64,000 nt of DNA, taken from assembly GCF_918698245.1 (NCBI RefSeq), contig NZ_CAKKMS010000003.1, positions 372,001-436,000 on the forward strand. Direction: 5' to 3'. The stretch is from Pedobacter sp. Bi126. GTDB lineage: Bacteria; Bacteroidota; Bacteroidia; Sphingobacteriales; Sphingobacteriaceae. The notes below the pieces were generated by a model. The model did no database searches. It had not been told where the DNA came from and saw only the letters and a list, made by a program, of their open reading frames with translations. Of the stretch, positions 34,206 through 43,000 are shown in pieces; the stretch's first letter is position 1, and each line of letters begins with the position of its first letter. The position numbers were made by a program, and so were the translations under genes.

Positions 34206-36212
34206 TTAATCTATCTGTAATCCCTCCAAAACCTCATCATCAACCAAATTCGGCAGTGTAATTTTTAAAGTACCAGTCCGTTCCATTTCGCGTTCGATGG
34301 CAAAACGGGCTTCTTTATTTCGTGCCCAGCTTCTTCTGGCAATGCCGTTGTTTACATCATAAAAAAGCATGTTTTGTAGTTTTTCAGCAGCTTGTTCGCT
34401 TCCATCCAATACCATCCCGAAACCACCGTTTATTACTTCCCCCCAGCCAACGCCACCACCATTGTGGATCGAAACCCATGTGGCGCCCCTAAAACTATCG
34501 CCAATTACATTATGAATAGCCATATCTGCGGTAAACCTGCTTCCATCGTAAATATTGCTCGTCTCTCTAAATGGAGAATCCGTTCCGCTTACATCATGAT
34601 GATCTCTCCCAAGAATAACTGGTGCCGATAATTGGCCGGTATTAATCGCTTCATTAAACCTCAGTGCAATCTTTGCTCTTCCTTCAGCATCTGCATATAA
34701 AATCCGGGCTTTTGAGCCTACTACAAGTTTATTTTCCTTTGCTGCACTGATCCAATTGATATTATCCTGCAATTGTTGTTGTATTTCTGCCGGGGCACCA
34801 AGTTTAATCTCCTCCATCACCTCTTTAGCCATTTGATCGGTTAAATCGAGATCCTTTTCGTTACCTGAGGCACAAACCCACCTAAATGGGCCAAAACCAT
34901 AATCGAAACACAATGGACCTAAAATGTCTTCTACATAAGATGGATATTTAAAATCTACCCCATTTGAAGACATTACATCAGCACCCGCCCTACTGCACTC
35001 CAACAAAAAGGCATTCCCATAATCGAAAAAATAAGTTCCCTTAGCAGTATGTTTGTTAACACTGGCGGCATGCCTTTTTAACGAATCCTGAACATAGACT
35101 TTAAACCGATCAGCAGCATTGGCCATCATTTCATTTGCTTCAACAAAACTTAAACCTACCGGATAATAGCCTCCAGAATATGGATTATGTAATGAAGTTT
35201 GATCAGAACCAATGGCCACTTCAATATTTTCCTGATCAAACCGCTCCCAAACATCAACGATATTGCCAATGTATGCCAGAGATACCGTTTCTTTTCCCTT
35301 TTGGGCAAGTATTACACGGTTAACCAATTCACCTAAGTTATCGATAAGTTCATCTACCCAACCTTGTTGGTGCCTTTTGGTTGCAGCCTTAGGATTTACC
35401 TCTGCACACACCGTAATACAGCCCACAATATTGCCCGCCTTGGTTTGTGCGCCGCTCATACCACCTAATCCTGCAGTAAGAAAAACTTTACCTGCAGTAT
35501 CCTTGCCATAAAAACCCTTTTTGCGGAAAGCATTCATTAAGGTAATGGCCGTACCATGAACAATGCCCTGGGGCCCTATATACATGTACGAACCTGCCGT
35601 CATCTGGCCATATTGAGTTACCCCTAAAGCGCTAAACTTTTCAAGATCCTCAGGTGAAGAATAATTGGGCACCATCATCCCATTGGTTACCACTACCCGA
35701 GGTGCAGCAGTACTTGATGGGAATAGGCCCTGTGGATGCCCGCTGTAAATATTCAGCGTCTGCTGATCGGTCATCGTAGCCAGGTATTGCATTGTTAAAA
35801 GATACTGTGCCCAATTTTGGAATACACTTCCATTTCCGCCATAAGTAATCAGTTCTTCAGGATGCTGTGCAATTGCCGGATCTAAATTATTCTGGATCAT
35901 GAGCATAATTGCCGCAGCATGAACAGTACGGCAGGGATACGTCGTTATGTCTCTCGCATAAATAGTATAATCGGGCATAAAACGGTACATATAAATGTGT
36001 CTGTAGTTTTCCAGTTCAGCCAAAAATTCTTGCGCAAGCACCTGGTGCCATGCTTTTGGAAAATAACGCAAGGCATTTTTAATGCTCAGTTTTTTTTCAT
36101 CTGCATTTAAAACATCCTTCCTTACAGGCGCATGGCTTAGTTCGGTATTTCTGTTTTTGTGTGCAGGCAATGTTGAAGGAATACCTGCCAGTATCTGTGC
36201 TTTAAAATCCAT
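34206..36212 (-). CDS. hutU: Urocanate hydratase
   Basis: A 668-residue urocanase, which converts urocanate to imidazolone propionate in histidine breakdown with NAD+ as electrophile. Landmarks are LITYGGNGSVFQNWAQYLLTM, SGHPQGLFPSS, YMYIGPQGIVHGT, TAGLGGMSGAQTKAG and FDYGNAFLLECSRAGAD; the late GGGVGWGEVINGGFG block is also present. The length fits the larger urocanase type found in Bacteroidota and eukaryotes. It lies 18 nt after hutH and is co-transcribed. hutI and the formimino-step genes are not in this window. Confidence 0.96.
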   Translation of the reverse strand: MDFKAQILAGIPSTLPAHKNRNTELSHAPVRKDVLNADEKKLSIKNALRYFPKAWHQVLAQEFLAELENYRHIYMYRFMPDYTIYARDITTYPCRTVHAAAIMLMIQNNLDPAIAQHPEELITYGGNGSVFQNWAQYLLTMQYLATMTDQQTLNIYSGHPQGLFPSSTAAPRVVVTNGMMVPNYSSPEDLEKFSALGVTQYGQMTAGSYMYIGPQGIVHGTAITLMNAFRKKGFYGKDTAGKVFLTAGLGGMSGAQTKAGNIVGCITVCAEVNPKAATKRHQQGWVDELIDNLGELVNRVILAQKGKETVSLAYIGNIVDVWERFDQENIEVAIGSDQTSLHNPYSGGYYPVGLSFVEANEMMANAADRFKVYVQDSLKRHAASVNKHTAKGTYFFDYGNAFLLECSRAGADVMSSNGVDFKYPSYVEDILGPLCFDYGFGPFRWVCASGNEKDLDLTDQMAKEVMEEIKLGAPAEIQQQLQDNINWISAAKENKLVVGSKARILYADAEGRAKIALRFNEAINTGQLSAPVILGRDHHDVSGTDSPFRETSNIYDGSRFTADMAIHNVIGDSFRGATWVSIHNGGGVGWGEVINGGFGMVLDGSEQAAEKLQNMLFYDVNNGIARRSWARNKEARFAIEREMERTGTLKITLPNLVDDEVLEGLQID

Positions 36213-36230
36213 TTTTTACAATTTAAACGC

Positions 36231-37766
36231 TTAATCCAATGTTGATTCTGCCTCGTTTGCAATGGCAACAATTTCACCTTTTTGTACCATTCTAATGGCA
36301 TTCTCCATCCTATCGTACATAATCTGATCTTCTTCAAAATGATCAATTTCGGTACGCACAAAATCGTGTACTGCAGCCAGTATTTTACCCGGTTTTAATG
36401 GATGATGGTAATCAATGGCCTGTGCGGCACAGAACAGCTCGATACCCAGGATTTTCTCTACGTTTTCGATCACCTGCAAGGCTTTACGTCCGCTGATTGA
36501 ACCCATACTCACATGATCTTCCTGACCTAAAGACGTTGGAATACTATCGGCACTTGCCGGAAAACAAAGTCCTTTATTTTCGCTGGCCAAAGCAGCAGAG
36601 GTATATTGAACAATCATAAAACCCGAATTCAATCCGGTTTCTTTCATCAGGAGTTTAGGTACGCCTGGCGTATTTCCTTCCAGGGAAAGATAAATCCTCC
36701 GATCGCTGATGTTTCCGATTTCTGAAGCGGCTAAACAGGCATAATCGAGCGGTAAGGCCAGTGGCTGACCATGAAAATTACCACCGCTGATCGTTAAATC
36801 GTCATTAAATATTACAGGGTTATCGGTTACCGAATTCAGTTCAATTTCTAAAGCTTCTTTTAAATGCATCCATGCCGTTCTGGAAGCTCCATGTACCTGT
36901 GGGATACACCTTAACGAATATGGATCCTGTACCTTGGCGCAATCAGCATGCGATTTCATAATTTCAGAACCTTGCAACAGTTTACGTACTTGCCCGGCAA
37001 CCGCAATATTTGCCGGATAAGGCCTAAGCTGATGAAGCTGTGCATGAAAAGGTTTTTCAGAGCCTTGTAACCCTTCGATCATCATCGCCGAAATGATATT
37101 GGCTGAAGCCAGCACATTTTCTAATCGCTGCACCACTTTAACGGCATGCGCAGCAATAAACTGGGTGCCATTAATGAGGGCCAAGCCTTCTTTTGGACCC
37201 AACTGCAACGGACTCATCTGATATTCTTCTAAAAGCTGAGCTGTAGCAATAATTTCACCTTTGTAATGAACTTTTCCTAAGCCAATTAAAGGCAAAAAGA
37301 GGTGAGACAAAGGAGCAAGATCACCGGAGGCGCCAACAGAGCCTTGTTTGGGCACTACCGGTATAGCACCGATTTCTAAAAACCAGATCATTCGATCGAG
37401 CGTTTCAATTTTAATACCTGAATATCCCTGCGCTAAAGCCTGTAGTTTTAAAACCAACATTAGTTTTGATATTTCACTATCTATCGGCTCTCCAACACCA
37501 ACAGCATGACTTTTCAAAATATTCTCTTGTAATTTACGGGTATCAACCGCCGAAATCATGGAGGTACACAGTGGTCCGAAACCGGTATTAATGCCGTAAA
37601 CGGCTTTACCTGAAACCGCTATCCGTTCAACTACCTTACTACTTTCCAGTACTTTATCGCGGGTATTCTGCCTCAATATTCCTTTTATTTCGCCATTGCT
37701 GATGGCCAAAGCCAGTTTAGCGGTTAAATGATCTGTTCCGTAATTAAAAATCTGTTGCTCGCTCAT
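36231..37766 (-). CDS. hutH: Histidine ammonia-lyase
   Basis: A 511-residue enzyme that deaminates histidine to urocanate. The self-forming MIO cofactor comes from Ala146-Ser147-Gly148 in GSVGASGDLAPLSHL. YGINTGFGPL (residues 57-66) carries the catalytic tyrosine; QDPYSLRCIPQVHGA and VTDNPVIF are also conserved. First gene of hutH-hutU. The start codon lies 18 nt downstream of a -7 box at 37784-37791, facing a LysR gene. Confidence 0.96.
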   Translation of the reverse strand: MSEQQIFNYGTDHLTAKLALAISNGEIKGILRQNTRDKVLESSKVVERIAVSGKAVYGINTGFGPLCTSMISAVDTRKLQENILKSHAVGVGEPIDSEISKLMLVLKLQALAQGYSGIKIETLDRMIWFLEIGAIPVVPKQGSVGASGDLAPLSHLFLPLIGLGKVHYKGEIIATAQLLEEYQMSPLQLGPKEGLALINGTQFIAAHAVKVVQRLENVLASANIISAMMIEGLQGSEKPFHAQLHQLRPYPANIAVAGQVRKLLQGSEIMKSHADCAKVQDPYSLRCIPQVHGASRTAWMHLKEALEIELNSVTDNPVIFNDDLTISGGNFHGQPLALPLDYACLAASEIGNISDRRIYLSLEGNTPGVPKLLMKETGLNSGFMIVQYTSAALASENKGLCFPASADSIPTSLGQEDHVSMGSISGRKALQVIENVEKILGIELFCAAQAIDYHHPLKPGKILAAVHDFVRTEIDHFEEDQIMYDRMENAIRMVQKGEIVAIANEAESTLD

Positions 37767-37783
37767 GTTAAAAAGGTTTTAAA

Positions 37784-37791
37784 CAAAAATA
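37784..37791 (-). promoter_or_regulatory. -7 promoter element of hutH-hutU
   Basis: Minus strand TATTTTTG, matching TAnnTTTG, 18 nt before the hutH ATG. It is only 5 nt away from the divergent box at 37797, so the two promoters would share the same DNA. Confidence 0.5.
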
Positions 37792-37796
37792 AGCCC

Positions 37797-37804
37797 TATA
37801 TTTG
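37797..37804 (+). promoter_or_regulatory. -7 promoter element of the hut-side LysR gene
   Basis: TATATTTG, a perfect TAnnTTTG match, 39 nt before the LysR ATG. Confidence 0.5.
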
Positions 37805-37820
37805 ATACCTATAAATACCA

Positions 37821-37838
37821 ATTACATCATCATGTAAT
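37821..37838. promoter_or_regulatory. Palindrome in the LysR leader, candidate operator
   Basis: ATTACAT-CATC-ATGTAAT is a perfect 7-bp inverted repeat with a 4-nt spacer, just downstream of the LysR -7 box and 4 nt before its ATG. Its position fits autorepression by the LysR protein; binding is inferred. Confidence 0.45.
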
Positions 37839-37842
37839 AACC

Positions 37843-38736
37843 ATGGGTTATCAGATAGAACTTAGGCACTTAAAATATTTTCAGGTTTTGGCCGAGGAAC
37901 TGAAGTTTAGAAGGGCTGCAGATCGCCTTTTTATTTCTCAACCAGGTCTAAGCCGGCAGATTAAACAGATGGAGGAAATTTTTAACGCCCCATTGTTCGA
38001 TCGCAATAAGAAAAAGGTGGAGCTTACCGAAGCAGGCCTGTACCTAAAAAATGAGGTAGATTTTCTGTTCAGCCATATCGAAAACATTAAAAAACAGATC
38101 AGCAATATTAATGAAGGCAAACAGGGCGAACTCCGTATTGGTTTTTTAGGCTCAGCAGCACAAAAAATCGTGCCCGAAGTTATATTTAAACTGAACAAAG
38201 ATTTTCCGGAGATCAGAACCAATCTGGATGAAATGCCCAATAAGTTACAGATCGAACTATTGGAAAAAGACATGCTTGATATGGGTTTTGTGAGGATGCA
38301 ACAGTTTAAACCCAGCATTTCTAAACACATGATCCATCAGGATACTTTTTCCCTGGTATTGCCTAAAAGCCATCCCATGAAAAAGGCATCATTTGAAGCG
38401 GTAAAAAAATTGGGCAATGAACCCTTTATATTTTTCTCGAGTGATGACAGTCCATTCTATTACGACCTAATGATGAGCATTTGCGAGGATCATGGCTTTA
38501 AACCCAAAACCTACCACAAATCAGTCAATGCGCTCACCATTTACAAACTGGTTGAAGAAGGTTTGGGCATTGCCATTGTACCCACCGCCCTACAATATGG
38601 CTATCAGGAAAACGTAAAGTTTGTAGAGCTTACTCATATTCCGCAAAGAACAGAACTTTACATGATCTGGAAAGAATCTAACCGGAACCCGGCACTAAAA
38701 AATGTAATCAAATTGTTGTTGCAGGATAGGGTTTAG
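37843..38736 (+). CDS. LysR family regulator, probably of the hut genes
   Basis: A 297-residue LysR regulator. The winged helix is ELRHLKYFQVLAEELKFRRAADRLFISQPGLSRQIKQME with PLFDRNKKKVELTEAG; the effector domain starts at LRIGFLGSAAQKIVPEV and ends with VEEGLGIAIVPTAL. It faces hutH with only 76 bp between, so it is likely the regulator of histidine use (inference from context). Its closest relatives by feel are the BenM/CynR-like group, but the ligand cannot be read. Confidence 0.9.
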   Translation: MGYQIELRHLKYFQVLAEELKFRRAADRLFISQPGLSRQIKQMEEIFNAPLFDRNKKKVELTEAGLYLKNEVDFLFSHIENIKKQISNINEGKQGELRIGFLGSAAQKIVPEVIFKLNKDFPEIRTNLDEMPNKLQIELLEKDMLDMGFVRMQQFKPSISKHMIHQDTFSLVLPKSHPMKKASFEAVKKLGNEPFIFFSSDDSPFYYDLMMSICEDHGFKPKTYHKSVNALTIYKLVEEGLGIAIVPTALQYGYQENVKFVELTHIPQRTELYMIWKESNRNPALKNVIKLLLQDRV

Positions 38737-39114
38737 GTTGTGACACTTATTTCAATGAGTTTTAGAGAAGAAAAAATTTTACATATACCGGGTCTAATAC
38801 AGGCACTTTAATCAGATCCTTGATTTTATTTTGTACGCTGAAATTCTTAAATAAAGATTTCTCGACTTCACTGCGCTCCGCTCGAAACGACGGACGATCG
38901 GATGGAGAAATCTCTATTGAGTGTCGTCATTTCGACTGAAGCTAACCGATTTTCATCGGTAGCGTAATGGAGAAATCTTTGGAGTTGGTTTTATGCTTCG
39001 CTTAAAGAAATTAAGTCGGAGTTCTTTTTGGCATCTACCCTCTTGATTTCAATGTTTTCACTATAGTTATTTATTGCTTTTTTAATTAAAATATTGCCCC
39101 AGTTTATCACAGCT
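38737..39114. repeat. Intergenic region with a REP-like palindrome (38853-38980)
   Basis: No gene is seen in these 378 bp. The element from AAAGATTTCTCGACTTCACTG to ATGGAGAAATCTTT is an imperfect palindrome containing TCGAAACGACG/CGTCATTTCGA and ACCGATTTTCATCGGT hairpins. The rest is AT-rich and holds the 3' flank of the immunity-like gene. Confidence 0.65.
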
Positions 39115-40023
39115 CTATTTTTCTAAAATCCGTTTTTCCAGTTGTTGGGTTGTTTCATCCAATGGAATAGGAAGTTGTTGCGCTATAAAAGGTAGAAAAT
39201 CTTTTAACAAAGGATGCGTAATAAAATCAATAGGTAAGCCTTTTTGAGAACGTAATTGAAGTAGTGCTATAATTTCTACAGGAAAATATTGCCAGTACTC
39301 TCGATTAAATGCAAATGTATGGTCTTCTTTGCTATTACTTATATGAAACTCTGCTAACTGATTTACCCAATCATTAACGATTTGCGCATCATCTGAATAT
39401 AAATTGTCTGTCGCAGTGATATATGCTGGATGAGGAGGGGTACAAAATTTAAGAATTTTCTCTTTCGCTTCAGCATTTCCAAAAATACCTAATATAAATG
39501 CAGCTAAATATAAGATACTTGAACGGCCATATTCAGATTGAATGGAATAACCAAAGATTTTTTGCGAGTTAGCCGATAAATAACTATCCAAATGCTCGGC
39601 AATCATATTTAATTTATCATTAAAGAATCCGGCGCATAAAATAACTGACAGAGAAATATCTGTATGTAATTTTCCTGCTAAAAACAACCCTTCTTTCTGG
39701 CAAAATATCCCCAACAGTACATCCTTATAATAGGCTCCTAAAAGGCATTTAAAGTGCTTTTCGGTTTTCTCCCTTTCAAATTCCTTAATTGCATTTGGGA
39801 TATCAAGACCATAAATAAAAGTACTCAATACATCAGGAATATGATGTTGAACAATTTCTTTTTCACCAAATACTATTTCCTCAGATTCAAACATTTCGGT
39901 GCCTTTAGTAATAAATTCACCCATAAATTGTTCAATGGGAACTCCTTCCGATTCAATAGACGATAAACATGAAATACAATATTGTAATACCTTCTTTTTT
40001 ATTACTACCCACTCGTTGTTCAT
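39115..40023 (-). CDS. Candidate immunity protein for the Rhs toxin
   Basis: A 302-residue soluble protein that I do not recognise with confidence. The start at 40023 (MNNEWVVIKKKVLQYC) lies 16 nt after the rhs stop; an ATG at 40074 would overlap rhs by 35 nt. The protein looks mostly alpha-helical (AIKEFEREKTEKHFKCLLGAYYK, ILYLAAFILGIFGNAEAKEKIL) without a signal peptide. A gene placed directly after a polymorphic toxin tip is nearly always its immunity gene, and a cytosolic location suits a nuclease toxin. Function is inferred only from position. Confidence 0.6.
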   Translation of the reverse strand: MNNEWVVIKKKVLQYCISCLSSIESEGVPIEQFMGEFITKGTEMFESEEIVFGEKEIVQHHIPDVLSTFIYGLDIPNAIKEFEREKTEKHFKCLLGAYYKDVLLGIFCQKEGLFLAGKLHTDISLSVILCAGFFNDKLNMIAEHLDSYLSANSQKIFGYSIQSEYGRSSILYLAAFILGIFGNAEAKEKILKFCTPPHPAYITATDNLYSDDAQIVNDWVNQLAEFHISNSKEDHTFAFNREYWQYFPVEIIALLQLRSQKGLPIDFITHPLLKDFLPFIAQQLPIPLDETTQQLEKRILEK

Positions 40024-40039
40024 ATGCTTCAAACTAAAA

Positions 40040-43000
40040 TTACTTACACCCTTTTTGTATTTTAGATATCTCATCCCAATCAGATATCAAAGCCGATTTC
40101 ACTTTAAACCGCCCTTTAGGCCCTCTACCTACAAATACATCTACTACACGCTTATCACCTATATTCTTTAAAATCCGGTTCGCTTCCTTAGAACTAAGCC
40201 CAAAGTCAGAAATATTTTTCTTTGTTAAAATATCGTTTATAAACTCATCCGCTTCAAGCTGCCTCGCCGACAATTTCCCAACATCGCCTGAAATATTAGT
40301 CTTCACTTCAAAAATATCAAATTTTCCATCATGGCGCATACCCACCACATCAATACCGTGACCAGAAGCATTTTGAACTTGAAATACACGGGAATACTTA
40401 TTTGAATTTTGTAAAGCTTCTTTCACCCACTTTTCGCCATAATCACCTAATGCCTGCTGAAAGGTTTTTAAGCCAAATACATCTAACTCATAATTACTAT
40501 CAAATACATATCCATAAACGGTAGGATTACCTCCAAATAATCCAATGGGATCCTGACTTATATATCCTCCAATTTCCGGATCATAATACCTAAACCTATT
40601 ATAATAAAGCCCGGTTTCTACGTCTTCATATTGCCCCTGATACCTGAACGGAACAAATTCCCTGCTGCCGCTAAGTTTACGGATTTTTCCATAAATATCA
40701 AGTTCGCAATCCCACACTTTTTTACCTGCATCATCAAAAGCCTGTACAGGTGTGCCCAAATAATCGCTAATAATGGAGTAGTACTGGCCATTAACGATTT
40801 TGGCACTTGGGTTAAATTCATTCTGATCGTAAACCCAGGTAATTAAATCATTGCCCAGCGGTTCTGTTCTATCATAACTGAGAAGACCGTCTTCATTCAC
40901 TACTAAATTTGGCCGGTCGTTTAAGGGGTAGCTCCATTCATGAAGGAGTAAATTCCCATCCCACACATAACGATACACCGTATTTTTAACAATTTTGGCT
41001 TTCCTCCTTCCTAAAGCATCGTATTCGAAACTGATGATCTCGCCATGTGGATTTTTAACCGCTTTCATCATGCCATTAGCCGTCCAGGCGTAAGCCCAGT
41101 CACCTTCTTTCCACTCTGGTAAATCGGGTTCGGCATCAGCTAAGATTTCAAGCATTTCAGCTTTGGGAACATCAGGGCTGGCCATTCCCCAGTTTAATTT
41201 TTTGCCAAATAAGCCATTGTCTTCAGGTTTAGTAGCTTCCTCTTTTACCAGACCGATAATATTACGTTTACTTTTTTGTACCAGGTTGCCTTTGGCATCG
41301 TAACGGTAATACCATTGGTCATCTTTAAGCAGTTTACCACCTTTATCGTAACGTCTGTCGCTGCGATCGCCTGTTTTATATAAGTTTCCTGTTTCATCGG
41401 GATTCTTATAAATCACTTTACCATCGCTATAACTTGCCGAAGAAAGACTACCAAAAGTATCGTATCTGTAATTGATGCTACCGCCCGTAATGCTGTTTAA
41501 GCAGCTATTCAGTTTATCGTTTGGCCCCCAGGCATATTGTTTAAATGCTGTGATGGAACGGCTGGCTTCGACCTTTTGACTAATTGGATGGCCTTCATGG
41601 TCATAATCGAATGTTGCTCTAACCCCGCCGCTTAAACTGCGGTTGGTTTCCTGTCCGTTTTTATTCCGGCCAATAGCTGCTGTCCATTCTGCCGATCCGC
41701 CACTTTTAGCTGCGATGCCATTCAGATAACCAATTTCATTATAATCGTATTTTATATCGGCCCCTAATGAACTTTTTAAACTTGTCAGATTTCCAAAAAC
41801 ATCATATTGATAATTAACCTGGTAGCCATCCTGTATTTCCTGGGTGATCATACCCAACGGATTGCGCCTAAAATTAACCGAAGAAAGTTCGTTCTCCGCT
41901 GTAATGAGCAAACCAAGTTTATTGTATTGAAAGGCTTCGTAAGTACCATCTTCATAGCTGCTGTATACCAATCGGCCGCTCAGATCGTAATTGTGGTACA
42001 CAGCCTTTCCATCGGCCTGTATCGTTTTAATAATCTGCCCGTCCTGGTTACGGATATATTGCTGCTCTTGCCCGTCAAAACCAATTTCTTTTACCACATC
42101 ATCATTCGCATCTCTTAAAAAGGTATACTCTTCCCCTTTTTCGTTGGTAATACCTTTTAAATTTTCCCACTTATCATAGGTAAAATGAAGGACCTGGGCA
42201 TTTTGACTGGATGATTGACTGCTTCTTTTTTGTGTTTTTAGGCTACCCATTGGGGTGTAGGCCATGTGCCATTCTTCGCGGCCATCGGTGGCGTAAACCG
42301 GAAGATCATAGGCATCGTATTCGAAACGTAAAGCCTCTTCTCCAAAATCTTTCACAAGGATTACGCGTCCCATTTCATCACGTTCCCAGATCGTAGTTTG
42401 ATCACCATCGGGGCTAAAACGGATCAGTCGACCGTAATCATCATAAGTCCAGCGACGGCTATTGCCTTCGCTCGAAACCGATTCAATTAGTTGATTTAAA
42501 CTGTTATATGTCCAATGAACTTCATAGCCATCATTATCGCGACAAAATATGGGTAATTTTTGTCCTTCGGTATAATAAAAATCGACTATACGATTATCTT
42601 TTTGCACATGTTTAAGCAATTGGTTCTGCTCGTTGTACAACCATGTTTCGTTTGATCCAGCCGGATCACTGCGCAATATCAGGTTATTATTGTCATCATA
42701 TGCATACTGATACTGCTCGCCATCTGCCGTATGGTAAGTGGTGATATTGCCCCTCTCATCGTATTCATAACCGATTACCCTACCCTCAGGGCTGGAAATC
42801 ATTTTTTCTTCATTGTAACGATCGTGTTCATACCAGGTTTCGCCACCCATAGCATCTACTTTTTTGTACACCAGATCGTTTTCATCATAATAATAGCGTT
42901 CTACTTTACCATCGCGATAATATACTTCGTTATATCCTTCTTCCTGGAAATAGCTAATCGATCCACTCATAAAACCATCTCTGCCTTCGGTATGGATTAC

